Under the pieces are notes generated by a model. It saw only the letters and a program-made list of their open reading frames with translations. It was not told the origin of the DNA and did no database searches. Made by a program: the position numbers and the translations under genes. Positions 10,606 through 21,120 of a stretch of DNA of 64,000 nt are shown piece by piece. The stretch's first letter is position 1; each line of letters begins with the position of its first letter. Source of the DNA: Anisodus tanguticus (taxonomy: Eukaryota > Streptophyta > Magnoliopsida > Solanales > Solanaceae); assembly GCA_034509755.1 (NCBI GenBank), contig CM067551.1, positions 20,332,501-20,396,500 of the forward strand, given 5' to 3'.

Positions 10606-13015
10606 ATGGATGGTGAACAATCTAACAATAATGCAAATTCTACTAATAAAAGTCAAGTTGCTTCTTTTAGCCCACCTCCAGTGCCTCTGCTTTGTGGAGT
10701 GGATGATTTAGAAATGGATTCAGAAGGTGTTATTGAGGTTGGAGTAAAAGAAAAAAGTCAATCAAGTAAACTAACAAGCAAGAAACTCACTTCCGAAGCA
10801 TGAGAATCTTTTGATAAGGTCGTAGTGAAAGGTGTTACAAGAGCAAAGTGTAAATATTCTACATCTTTACTCTCTTATAATGGTGCGAATGGAACCTCAC
10901 ATCTTCTTAAACATTCTAAGAAGACATGTCCGAGAAAGCATTTGCGGATTGGAGTTAGTGGTCAAACACAATTGAAGGTTAAAACAGAAGCCGATGGGTC
11001 TACTACTTTAGAACTTAAAGAAAAGGGAAAGGAAAATGAATTTGATCAAGACTTTTCAATGAGAGAATTGGTTGGTATGGTGGTGATTCATGAGTATCCT
11101 TTATCCATTGTAGATCATATAGGTTTTAAAAGGTTCGTGAGGAGTCTAAATACTCCTTTCAAGATGATTTCGAGGAACACTTTGAAGAGTTACATTTTAA
11201 AAAAGTTCAATGAAGATAAGGGTTCTCTTAAAGCTCTGTTGGAGCATAATGAGGGTAGAATTGCAATAACTACCGACATGTGGACGACTTCCAACCAAAA
11301 AAGGGGCTACATGACCGTGACATCTCACTTCATTGATCAACAATGAATTTTACGCAATCGAACCTTGAGGTAATGAACTTATTCTTATTTATAAATGCTG
11401 ATTTTTTAGGTTTATTGTATGTGTTTAATGTATATTTTTATTTAGGTTTTGTTTTGTGCCATGTACAAAGGGGGTTATTGCAAAGATTTTGATGGATTGT
11501 TTGTCTCAATATTCTTTGGAAAACAAAATTTCATCGGTTGTAGTTGATAATTGTACCACTAATGATGCAATGACGAATGTTTTGTTGGAGAAATTGGAAA
11601 ATAGGTATCTAATGTTAGTGGGGAGTTTTTGCATATGAGGTGTAGCGCTCATATTCTAAACTTGATTGTGAAAGATGGTTTAGAAGTAATTGATCCCGCA
11701 ATTGAAAAAGTTCGAGATTGCATTTTATTTTGGATGTCTACTCCTAAAAGGGTTGAAAATTTTGAGGAGGCTTGTCGGCTTTTGAATATTTCTAAACCTA
11801 AAAGATTGGTTCTTGATGTCAAAACTAGGTGGAATTCTACTTACTTGATGCTTAATACCGCTTTGCCTTTTCAAGATGTATTTGCTAAGTTAAAACGTAT
11901 GAATAAGAAGCTCAAGTTAGTTATTCCTAGTGAGAATGATTGGATGATGGCAAAACTTGTTTGTGAGAAGTTGGAAATTTTCTACAAGGCCACTAGAGTG
12001 TTTCCCGGTAGAAATTATCCTACTTCTAATTTATTTTTTTGAAAAGTATGTGAGAAAAGACTTGCTTTGAGGCGTTGGGTGGAGAGTGATGTTGAGATCA
12101 TTAGAATTATGGCTAAAAATATGATTGACAAGTTTGACAAATATTGGCATAATATTAATGAGATGTTAGCAGTTGCTTCAATTTTAGATCCAAGAAATAA
12201 AATGGATTGTGTGGAGTACTATTTTAAGATATTGTACAAAGATGATGCTGATAATTAAGTGGCAAAAGTTAGGAAAAATCTTGATAAACTTGTGGTTGAA
12301 TATCAAATGAGAAGTGAGGGAAATAAAAGCCAAGAACCTTTTCCAAGTGGCAAATGATGAATTTCAGAGTCTTGTGATAATGATGAGGATGAATATGCTC
12401 AAGCTAAAAGAACAAAGAAAATAAATATGAATGTGAGGGGTGAGGGGTGAGGTGGAGCATTACATGGAGGATGAATACCCGAGAATGGTGATTTTGATGT
12501 ACTTAATTGGTGGAAAAGGGATCAAATGTATCCTACTTTACAGAAAGTTGCTAAGGACATCCTTGCAATTCCCGTCTCTTCTGTGGCTTCGGAAAGTGCC
12601 TTTAGCATGGGTGGAAGAGTGATTAGTTCTCATCGTTCTAGGCTTCATTCTAAAATGGTGGAAGCATTAATGTGTTTGCAAAATTGGATGATCGAAGACA
12701 TTAAAGGTATTTATTATTTATATATTGATTATTCTCATATACGTTAATATCAATTTTTTCCTAACATGAACCTTCTATTTATTTTTTAATTTCTTTCAAA
12801 TAAAGGTACTTTGGAGGGCACACATGCTTGTTCGATAGTTACTGAAGATTCTGAAGAAGAAGGGGAAGTAGTTGACTATATTGATATGGTAAATGATATA
12901 TTTAATCATAAATATTTATTAAGATGATTTTTTTTAGTAATCTCTTTTTAATATGATTGTTTCTTTGTTATTTTAGGATGTTGATGACGTTAAAACTAGT
13001 GACTTCGAAGACTAG
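10606..13015 (+). pseudogene. hAT transposase (broken)
   Basis: Starts at ATG 10606. A BED-type zinc finger follows ('SHLLKHSKKTC'), but the second cysteine of its C-x2-C is replaced by Ser (KCKYS). Then come 'ITTDMWTTSNQKRGYMTV' (RNase H-fold, first catalytic Asp), 'MRCSAHILNLIVKDGL', 'TRWNSTYLML', 'ASILDPRNKM', and the dimerisation domain 'ASESAFSMGGRVIS' ending near 12706. In-frame TGA codons replace tryptophan at 10801-10803 and 11344-11346. Probable introns are 11370-11445, 12707-12805 and 12889-12976, giving a natural stop at 13013-13015. Related to plant daysleeper/RICESLEEPER-type transposases. Confidence 0.85.
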
Positions 13016-13372
13016 TTTATGAAGTTTGGCAGAAGGTTATAGAAGATGTTGATGGCATTTTAAAGAACATTGTTGTAGAATTTAATTTCAAGACCTTTGT
13101 AATTTAATTTCTTGTGAATGGTGTCATTCTTGTGATTATTGTAGAATGGTGTCATTGTAGTAGAAAAAAACTTTCCAAAGTGTCATTGTTTTTGTTGTGT
13201 TTTGTTGATGGATCCGAAACCGAATGCATTGGAACTTTCTAGTTTGCTAGTTACTAGATACTGAATGCATTGGCTTTAATATTGGATATGAATGTTGTTG
13301 TGTTTTGTTGATTCAGTATATTGGAATGGTTGTATGTTGAATGTTGGAATATTATTCAAGGCAAAAAAATTT

Positions 13373-13475
13373 ACATGTGGATCCGAAACTGGATATGGAT
13401 CGGAATATGATTTTTATGGATCCGGATCTAGATCCGGAGGATCCTGGATCTAGTAGGATCCGGTCCAAATCCTAT
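13373..13475 (+). repeat. Right subterminal GGATCC array of the hAT element
   Basis: About 100 bases with repeated GGATCC, GATCCGG and GGATCTAG words mirror the left array in composition and end just inside the right terminus. Confidence 0.7.
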
Positions 13476-13498
13476 CAGTTGACATCCCTACTTGCAAC

Positions 13499-14346
13499 CA
13501 TGCCATCAACCATGTCATCATCTTCCCAATTACCAATAGTATCTATGAGTGATAAATTGAAATTTTCACCAGATTATATTAGTGCATATGAACAGATAAA
13601 TAAGTTTTATGATTATAAATCTAACCCCTATATTTTGAGAAGTGCCAAATTAAGTAAATACCTAAATTTTTATGCAATGAAAATGCTAACCCCGATATAA
13701 TTTTAAAATTACTTATCTATGGCTTTATTGATAAAATAATAGTAGATGACATTTTTTTATAATATTTTCAAACTACATAGTGTTATTATTGAATCTACTA
13801 AAGCCATGATGAACTCTTTTGGAAGAGGTATATATGACATATAACTTTTTGATACATCAACCGATTTAACTGATAAATCCATTAGTTATTTGTCAATTAT
13901 TTAAAACCGGGAAAAATAGCAATATAAGTGGAGACGATGGAAATTTAAAAATGAAGATTTCTTGTACTATTGATAAATTCCAAGAATGGCTAAGTTCTAA
14001 AAGAGTCATTGGACTATTAACATTAAAATAAAAAATAGAAGACATGTTAAAGACCAGAAAAGCATGTATTATTGGAACCTCCAAAGATGGAGAAGTGGAA
14101 GAACTTATTACCCTATACTACAACAATGATATCATATCACATGATACTATGAAACTAACAAATTTGCATGACAGAATTATAAATATGAAGCATCGACATG
14201 CAAAGGATACTATGGAACAATATCACATGATAACAAGTCAAAGAATGAGGCCTGTAATCCATGCTAAACATACTACTAATGCTACTAATGCTACTAATAC
14301 TACTAATGTGATAAAAGGAGAAGGATCTTCTGATCCTTTTGCCTAA
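13499..14346 (+). pseudogene. EPRV ORF4, 3' part (after the hAT insertion)
   Basis: The coding sequence continues from the second target-site copy, with open stretches at 13499-13700 and 14044-14346 ending in a TAA. Stops and shifts occur around 13700-14040. The last stretch has a Lys/Glu-rich block and a simple 'TNATNATNTTN' repeat before a final 'GSSDPFA'. Inferred transactivator/inclusion-body protein; I recognise no catalytic motif. Confidence 0.55.
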
Positions 14347-14842
14347 AAATGTAACCTCATATGATACTCTGATAGGGATCATGTAGTCTTACTACTTGAA
14401 GGCCAATATGATACTATGTTACGGCCCAATGTAGTTTTACTACGGTAAGCCAAATAGTCTCTAGGACATAAATATATTTTCACAAGGGTGTTTTAGCATT
14501 CTGGTGCAATAGAAGCCCCCCGCTCTTTAAGTAAAGTGAATTTCAAAATTATTTTAAGTGTCTTATTAAGAAGGTGACCAAGCAAGCAAATGGTGATTGT
14601 TCAATCTGTATATAATATTTACATAATTATAAAAATTTACTATTGCGAAAAAACTTAAATTTTAAATTAAATTTCTTTTAAATACTAAAAGAATCATTTT
14701 ATTTGGGGTAGTCTAAATGACAATGGGATCAAATCAAAGGATGGGATAGGATCAGTGGCACAAATATATAGTAGTAGTTACGTATTTGATAAATTTTATT
14801 TTAAATTTTGTATTTGCATCAAAAAATTATCTATTTAATATC
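14347..14842 (+). other. EPRV downstream region and unassigned DNA
   Basis: No gene seen. Just after ORF4 are two similar blocks (GTAGTCTTACTACTT and GTAGTTTTACTACGG, 14381-14443), each a short dyad, then 'ACATAAATATATTTTCAC' and a C-run. The first ~200 bases may be viral intergenic/leader sequence; the viral-host junction cannot be placed. Confidence 0.35.
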
Positions 14843-15512
14843 ATGTTTGGATAAGATTTTAAAATTAGTTTATTTTAAAAAGGTGTTTTTTTAAAAAGTG
14901 TTTTTGGTGAGAAATAATTTGTGTTAAAAAGTTCTTTTGAGCATCAATTAGCATTTGACAAGGTTTTAAAAAGTATTTTTTTAAAAGTGCTTCTACTTTT
15001 TTTAGCTTCTGAAAAACAGTTTTGGCTACTCGCCAAAAACACTTAGGGCTCGTTTGGTAGCCGGTAAGGAATAAATTATTCATGTTAAAATCCTGCTTAT
15101 GTAATATTGTGTTTAGTAGCTAGTTACGAGGTGAGTTATTCATGTATAAAATTAGTATAATGTTAGATTTTCAATTTAGAAACCCACATAACTAATACAT
15201 GTATAAAGTATGAGGGAATCAATATATTATTTTATATAGATGTATAACTAATACATAAATAATTAAACCCTGCATAACTAATATATGAATAACTAAATTC
15301 TGCATAATTAATACCTGCATAAATAATGTATAGATTCCCTCACAGATAATTCATGTATTACTAATACATGCATAACTCTAACCAACTATCAAACGACCCC
15401 TTTATTTTCTCTCAAAAGCTTGGCCAAACACCTCACTTTTTAAGAATAAATACTTTTTGAGAAAATAAAGTACTTTTAAAAAAAAAAAAAAAAAAAAACT
15501 TGACCAAATAGG
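14843..15512. repeat. MITE-like element, split by another MITE
   Basis: The flanks of the inner MITE share TTTTTAAAAAGTG / CTTTTTGAGAAAA-type inverted sequence, and the outer ends read GTTTGGATAAG and, in reverse complement, ATTTGGTCAAG. This resembles common Solanaceae MITEs ending in GTTTGGCCAAG. No exact target duplication found. Confidence 0.4.
15046..15400. mobile_element. MITE, 355 bp, GGGNTCGTTTG termini
   Basis: The left end GGGCTCGTTTGGTAG and the reverse complement of the right end, GGGGTCGTTTGATAG, form a 15-bp imperfect inverted repeat. Inside are repeated 'ATGCATAACTAATAC' words. The flanking 3 bases are TTA (left) and TTT (right), close to a PIF/Harbinger target site, so Tourist-like is my best guess. 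It lies inside another MITE. Confidence 0.65.
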
Positions 15513-16230
15513 CTAAAACTCATAAATAATAGAAAACTTATAATCTAAACTCATAAATTTAAAATTCTAACTCCACCTCTCAATCGTACCCATTACAAAA
15601 CTCAATATTTACACCTGATCAAATAATTCAATCTTAACGAGCACAGATTAAAGTGAGAACATATTTAATATATTCTAGTAGTAAAAGTTTATATTACAAC
15701 GACGCCAGATGCGGATGCACCTTAGCGTAGCAGTGTTAAATTAATAAAAGTAAATCAGTCAACCAAAGCTGCATTCATTTTTAATTACGCTTGTAATAAT
15801 TTATTCTAGCTCTAACAATGGATTATTTAGTATTATTTCTAATAAAGCTATTATTGATTCATCTAAAAAATGAAAAAGGTTTTCGAGATGATGTAGTAAT
15901 ATTAATAATTTAATTGTGTTTTATTAATATTATTTAAATACTATTTTGTTAAATAAGATGTTATACGATTTGTCTTTCTTCATTTCTTTAAATGAGGATA
16001 TTGCTTATAGAGAATATTACATATGTCACTGAACAATGCTTATTACATTCATTGGTGTAGACACTTAAGTTTTAATTTCCATATTGAAAATTCAAATACT
16101 TTTCAACTTCCGTGCGACTGTACGTTGGTTTTCCGTCACACCTGATGCACTTGAAAAGGACATACATATTAGCAAAAAGTCGTTTGCCTCAGTCGTTGCA
16201 AATCAAATAAATTCTAGATGAGAGTAAAAT
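15513..16230. other. No gene recognised
   Basis: AT-rich DNA without reading frames, inverted termini or similarity to the other elements that I can see. Confidence 0.4.
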
Positions 16231-16270
16231 ATTATTAAGTAACTTGCTTTTGGAGGTAACATATAATATG

Positions 16271-17470
16271 GTAAATATTAGAAAAAATACATAAATTTTT
16301 CCTTAACATGTCTTCAAAATTCACTTTAACAACTTAACTTTACTACCGTTTCTTTATTTCATATTCTTGTTTGAAGTGAAACTAATACCCTTTAAAAATA
16401 AAAAACTAATCTTGTTATTGATGATGTTTTGAACACAACGCCACATCATCATTGCATTAGTGCCACGTCAGAGTTATACATATTTTAATTCTACTATCTT
16501 TCTTTCTTTATTCAAAGGTTTTCTTTTATTAATCATATTTTTACATTAATTAATTCCTAATAAATTCTTAAAATTCCTTAAATAATATTTTTAACACTAA
16601 AATCCACACACTGCCGTCTCCGGAATCCGCCATGCCGCAAATACCAAGCTTCACTACACCTTCAAAATTCAAATCTCTTTTCTATTTAAACCCCAAAAGC
16701 ACCTCCTAATTAAACACCAACAAGATAGAGAGTTTTTGCAGAAAAAATATTAATTTTCCGATGAGTGTTTGTATCTTTTCCGGTGAATTTGAGCTGAGAA
16801 TCCATGACCTTTAATTTGTTTTATCAGATATATCTTTTATTTTTCAGGAGATATCATCGTCTTCTTCAATGTTCTTTTGAATTGATAGTCGGGTAATTTT
16901 CTTGAAGTCGAAAATGAGTTGCCGGAGATGGTGTCGGCAAACTTAACGTCAAACTTCCCGTCAGAGATGGTGTCGGAAACTTAACGCTAAGCATTTTGCT
17001 AAAAAGGAAAGAAATAAAAAAAGACAGAAAAGGAAAAGAAAATGTGTGGCAGAAGTAGATCAGTTCGTAATGAGTGGGATAAGAAAGAGAAAAGAAAGAA
17101 AGAAAAGAGAAAGGAAGAGAAGAAACAGAAAAACAGAGAAAGAAGGAGAAGAAACAGAAAGAACGGAGAAAAGTTAAAATAGAAAGGGGTTATTAAGAAA
17201 ATTAGTAAAATTATCATTAGTTGTATGTCATCCAATCAGAAGATGCCATGGGTATAGTTTGAGTCAATTTTTGTGATTTCCCCCCCTATTTATGCGCTTT
17301 TAGAGAGTTGATGTTCAATATTTCGTCACGTCACCCTTTAGGGGTTAATATTTAAATACACCTTCAAATAAGAATAGGTGGCTAAATAAATGTTTGTAAA
17401 GTTAAATTGATAAAGTGAATTTTGAAAAGAAGTAAAAGAGGAGAATTTATGTATTTTCTCTAAATATTAC
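16271..17470. mobile_element. Long-TIR non-autonomous DNA transposon (1.2 kb)
   Basis: About 75 bases at 16271-16343 are inverted at 17396-17470, sharing 'GAAAATACATAAATT' and 'CAAAATTCACTTTA' blocks. Long terminal inverted repeats without transposase suggest a Mutator-like (MULE) derivative. The interior has a purine-rich stretch at 16990-17185 and two 'GAGATGGTGTCGG' words (16924, 16966). No 9-bp target duplication is clear; a 29-bp direct repeat flanks the element instead. Confidence 0.6.
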
Positions 17471-17741
17471 TAGTATTAACTATTAAGTAACTTGCTCTTG
17501 GAGGCAACATGCATTGAACTTCAAATATGACTACAACTAAATATTGACATCAAGAAATTAAAATGGAGGATGACATTTTTATCTTACTTTCCCTGTGATC
17601 TTTCTATAAATTGTCAGTCATGGCCTTTTGACTTTTCATTGTTAATGTAGAGATCACTGGGTCTTTAACCTGCTATATATATTTCATGTGAAAAGTCAAT
17701 GTGTTCAAGAAGGAAAAGAAAGAAGGGTAAGGGTGTGTTCG

Positions 17742-18240
17742 TATGGAGGATTTTCTTAGAAAATGATTTCTTGAAAAACAAGTAACGTTTACTTATTTTT
17801 TCATGTTCGTTTGGTTACTGAAAAATAAGTGAATTTCTTACTTATTTTCTCATGTTCGATTGATTACTAGAAAATACTTTTCGAAAAATACTCACTCAAG
17901 CCTACCAACCGCACCCCACCACTCACACCCAGCCTCCACCACCTAACCACCACCCACACCCACCCAACCATCATCCTCGAACGCACTTCATCTTCACCCA
18001 CCTCCTACCCCACACCACCACTCCCACCCCAACCCCATACCAACCGTTCCACCCACCTCCCCCTTCCAATTTTCTATTTTATATAAAATTATAAAAAAAT
18101 GTGAAATTTTTCTTACCCCCCACTCCCGTCCCTTCACCCCTCCCCCCTCAACCACAACCCGCCCACCAAAATTTTTATTTTTATAAATGTAAAATAAAAT
18201 ATATGAATTAGAAAATTTGGGAGTGGGTTTAGGATCTTTC
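17742..18240. repeat. MITE-like end followed by C-rich tract
   Basis: 'TCATGTTCGTTTGGTTACT' and a near copy 'TCATGTTCGATTGATTACT' lie at 17801-17880, in a TTACTTATTTT-rich context typical of MITE ends. Then 17900-18170 is a strand-asymmetric CCACCC/CACCC-rich tract. No gene seen. Confidence 0.3.
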
Positions 18241-18516
18241 GCAGCCTATATACACATGACTTTTTCGTATAAGTATGTATCATGTAAAAGTATCTTTCAT
18301 CGATTAATAAGAGTTGATGACTACTGTGGTTTTCTTCTCCTTGAGGATTTCCACATTAAATTATGTCCTTTTTCTCTATCGTTGCTTTAATCCTCATTGT
18401 CTCGTACCAAAAGAGTCAAAAGTGATCTTTAATCACCTCAATTATTGTTTCACGATGTCAGACCCCATATTAAATTGATTACGCACCTGATGTCTAGCTC
18501 TGAACGCGAAGTGGGG

Positions 18517-18830
18517 TGTTGAAGAATACCACATCGTTTGTTTAAGGGATGAGTGGTCTCCTTATATGACTTGTGCAATCCTCCTCCCTATAAGCTAGCT
18601 TTTGGGGTTTGAGTTAGGCACAAAGTCCATTTTAACATGGTATCGGTAGGCAAATGACCTGAGATCGAATCTCACCGCCATTCATTATCAAAAAGAATTT
18701 CCACATGATTGGCCAATGAAAAAAAATCAGGCCCGCACGTGATGGGGCGTATTGAGAATATAATTAAATGTTAAAATTATGCTCTCTCTAACAACTTAAG
18801 CTTTTAGATGAGATGGTTACACACTTCAAT
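18517..18830 (+). mobile_element. Chimeric TRIM-like element
   Basis: 18517-18637 is an LTR (TGTTGAAGAATACC...TTTAACA) of the same family as the TRIM at 19264. It is followed by a decayed PBS (TGGTATCGGTAGG, 18638-18650). The internal part and the right terminal repeat (18750-18829, TATTGAGAATAT...) belong to a different TRIM family, that of 58776-59085. The two halves cannot come from one simple insertion. A PPT-like 'GAAGTGGGG' precedes the left LTR. Confidence 0.6.
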
Positions 18831-18833
18831 GGA

Positions 18834-19263
18834 ACTTTTCCTCTCCTATATATTTTTGTGATTACCGAAGTGGCTCAATTTAGCCCATTTGAGCTAACTT
18901 CAATAATTAAAAGACAAATTTAGACCATTCACAAAGTTTAAAGGCAAATTTAACCTTTTTTTTAAACAATTCTTTTACAAACAGGTAATTTAAATTAATA
19001 TAATTGAAGATAATTAAGGGCATATCACTAAGTATGACTAACCTATAAAAAAGATGAATACATGTCGGAGTACTACATCAATTTAAATTGAACATGTGAA
19101 CTCTTATTTTTTCCTTTATGCCACCAGTGAATAAAACTTTAATCCTTTTAACCTATATATATATTTCAGGCAAACAGTCACTGTGTCCAAAAAAAAAGAG
19201 GAAGAAAGACGTTCACGTAGTTAAGAAGGAGAAACATTAGATACAAATTAAAGAGTGAGATAT
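18834..19263. other. No gene recognised
   Basis: AT-rich DNA between two TRIM elements; no reading frame or repeat that I recognise. Confidence 0.4.
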
Positions 19264-19605
19264 TGTTAAGAGTCCACATCAGATATAAAATGAGAACATG
19301 AACTCCTTATATGGATTGAGACAATCCTCATCCTACAAGCTAGCTTTTGGGGTTGAGTTAGGCCCAATATCCATTCTTTACATGGTATCAGAGCCAGACT
19401 CATTCCAATTTTTTGTTCACTGATGTTGGGCCCCCAAATTATATTATACACGCTCCAGTTAACAGGGTCTGGGCGTGTGAGGGAGTGTTAAGAGTACCAC
19501 ATCGGATATGGAATGGTAACATGGACTCTTTATATGGATTTGGACAATACTTACCCTACAAACTAGCTTTTGGGGTTGAGTTAGGCTCAATATTCATTCT
19601 TTACA
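19264..19605 (+). mobile_element. Complete TRIM retrotransposon (342 bp)
   Basis: Two direct LTRs (19264-19382 and 19486-19605, about 120 bp each) begin TGTTAAGAGT and end TCTTTACA. The left is followed by a perfect Met-tRNA PBS (TGGTATCAGAGC, 19383-19394) and the right is preceded by a purine tract (GTGTGAGGGAG, 19475-19485). The 5-bp target duplication GATAT is exact at 19259-19263 and 19606-19610. There is no coding capacity, which defines a terminal-repeat retrotransposon in miniature moved by another element's proteins. Confidence 0.95.
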
Positions 19606-19836
19606 GATATTAATTGTTAAGTTGTATAGATTGATTGTGTAAAAAAAATATTACCACAATATAATCAAGTTATTTAAAATTTAATTAATTGCTTGTAAAT
19701 CTTTACGAAAAAGATTGATTGGTAAGATGGTAACTAATTTATTATGGAGTAATAGGTTAAATCATGTAAACTATTGTTTATAACGGTGAGTTTATATAAC
19801 TTATATCCATTTGTTAAGTAATAATTAAGGTCGTAT

Positions 19837-20027
19837 TGTTATAAAATAATAAAACTAGAATTAAAATATTGTGGAGAAATGGAGGAGAGTTCTTTATTTC
19901 TCGAGGATGAAATACAATGAGGGGAACATCTCTATTTATAGGAGAGAATTGACTTGGTCCCAAAGTTATTAGCTCTAATATTTCTCTTAAAGATAGACAT
20001 CCACAATATATGATAATATCCATAACA
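19837..20027 (-). repeat. 3' LTR of Copia 2 (191 bp)
   Basis: Direct repeat of 25749-25936, with blocks such as 'GATGAAATACAATGAGGGG' and 'ACATCTCTATTTATAGGAG' in both. The minus-strand polypurine tract CAATGGGAG lies at 20028-20036. Confidence 0.95.
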
Positions 20028-20234
20028 CTCCCATTGGATGTCTATTTTGATAGATAATATGCCTCATTAAAACCTTACTAGAAAAAATCCAGTGAGAAAA
20101 ATTCTAGTGAAGGAAAAAGAGTACACATTTATAATAATACACATTTTGGTTGCCTCATTAAAAACCTTACAAGGAAAACCCAGTGGGACACAACCTTATA
20201 TGGAAAAAAGAGTACAACATGTATTAACTCTCCC

Positions 20235-20530
20235 TGATGAGAACTTCAGTTCAAGTGCTTGAGTCTTCGTATTCCAATCTAGTGCACCATCTTCTCGAAA
20301 GTTGCAGTTGGTAGAGACTTATTGAACAAATCAGTCATATTATCACTTGAATAAATCTGTTGCACGTTGATATCACCATTCTTTTGAAGCTCGTGTGTGA
20401 AGAATAACTTTGGTGAAATTAGTTTTTGTCCTATCTCCTTTTCTGAATCCTCCCTTCAATTGAGCAATGCATGCTGCATTATCTTCATATAAGGTTGTGG
20501 GTATTTCAAACCATATTTACTTCCAAGCGA
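20235..20530 (-). pseudogene. Copia 2 RNase H remnant
   Basis: The minus strand encodes the C-terminal part of Copia RNase H: a 'DNAACIAQLKGGFRKGDRTK' block near 20415-20475 and 'FFTHELQKNGDINVQQIYS' near 20350-20408, then a block resembling 'MTDLFNKSLPT'. Immediately upstream (to the right) the sequence jumps to the integrase-RT hinge, so RT and the first part of RNase H are deleted. Confidence 0.75.
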
Positions 20531-20531
20531 T

Positions 20532-21120
20532 TCAAATAGTCATAACATCAATTGAATTTATTAATTTTTCTTCATTTTGTTGAGTTTGCGGCTCATTGAT
20601 TTCTTTAAGAATACCAGGATTGATCAAATCTTGCATTTCTTTATGAGATTCTTTCTTAATGTCATCTTGACCATTTATTTTTCTTTTTCTAGGATTCCGA
20701 TCCTTAGAACCCAATGGTCTATCACGCTTCAGGCGTGCTTTTGGACTTATTTGCTATGACACTAGTAGATTGTCCTATAGGGACATCAATCTGAATTGGG
20801 ACATTCTCTGCAGTGATATGTGATTCAGTAATCCTTTTCAAATCTGTAAATGCGTCTGGCATTTGATTTGCTATTTTCTGCAAATGAATAATATTTTGGA
20901 CCTCTTGCTCACTAATAGAAGCACGTGGATCAAGATGAGACGATGATGAATTTTTTCACAAAATTTTCCTTTTTATTTCATTATTCTCTCCCCCTAATTT
21001 TGGAAAAATTCTCTCATCAAATCGACAATATGCAATTGATCTTATTTCAGTATCTTCGTGTAAGGAAGAAATTATATCATGTTCATAGTTATAGCAAGAT
21101 AAATAAATGCATCAATTGAA
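20532..21120 (-). pseudogene. Copia 2 integrase C-terminus / hinge remnant
   Basis: Minus-strand blocks 'PLGSKDRNPRKRK' (near 20675-20715), 'QEVQNIIHLQKIANQMPDAF' (near 20845-20915) and 'RIFPKLGGE'-like sequence near 21000 match the linker between integrase and RT in one Copia lineage. Stops break it, including a TGA at about 20726-20728. Confidence 0.7.

Larger units (their letters stand above)
9518..13490 (+). mobile_element. hAT transposon (3.97 kb) with broken transposase
   Basis: The ends are TAGAGATGGCA at 9518 and TGACATCCCTA at 13490, imperfect inverted repeats of about 11 bp that match the usual hAT terminus. An 8-bp target duplication flanks them. Inside are GATCCGG-rich subterminal regions, a non-coding leader (9720-10600) and a plus-strand hAT transposase pseudogene. 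Full-length plant hAT elements are about 3-5 kb, so it is complete in length. Confidence 0.95.
9510..13498. repeat. 8-bp target-site duplication of the hAT element
   Basis: CTTGCAAC stands at 9510-9517 and again at 13491-13498, flanking the transposon exactly. Eight-bp duplications are diagnostic of hAT transposition. The perfect match suggests an insertion younger than the decay of the EPRV around it. Confidence 0.95.
3747..14346 (+). mobile_element. Endogenous pararetrovirus (Caulimoviridae, Solendovirus-like), split by a hAT element
   Basis: The plus strand carries, in order, movement protein, coiled-coil proteins, coat protein with zinc knuckle, aspartic protease, RT, RNase H, and a separate ORF4. 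There are no LTRs and no integrase, which separates it from LTR elements. The sequence is very AT-rich and every gene carries stops and frameshifts, so it is a non-functional integrated copy. The order and composition resemble tobacco vein clearing virus and related EPRVs; the genus is my inference. The left part is lost behind Copia 1, and the hAT transposon occupies 9518-13490. Confidence 0.85.

Noticed and set aside
11067..11346. Domesticated (functional) hAT-derived gene
   Set aside because: Two in-frame TGA codons, a lost BED cysteine, further stops near 12042-12060 and 12355, and intact termini with target duplication all point to an ordinary dead transposon.
16999..17235. 78-residue Phe/Ser/Leu-rich frame resembling a membrane protein
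   Set aside because: Antisense reading of a purine-rich low-complexity tract inside a non-autonomous transposon.
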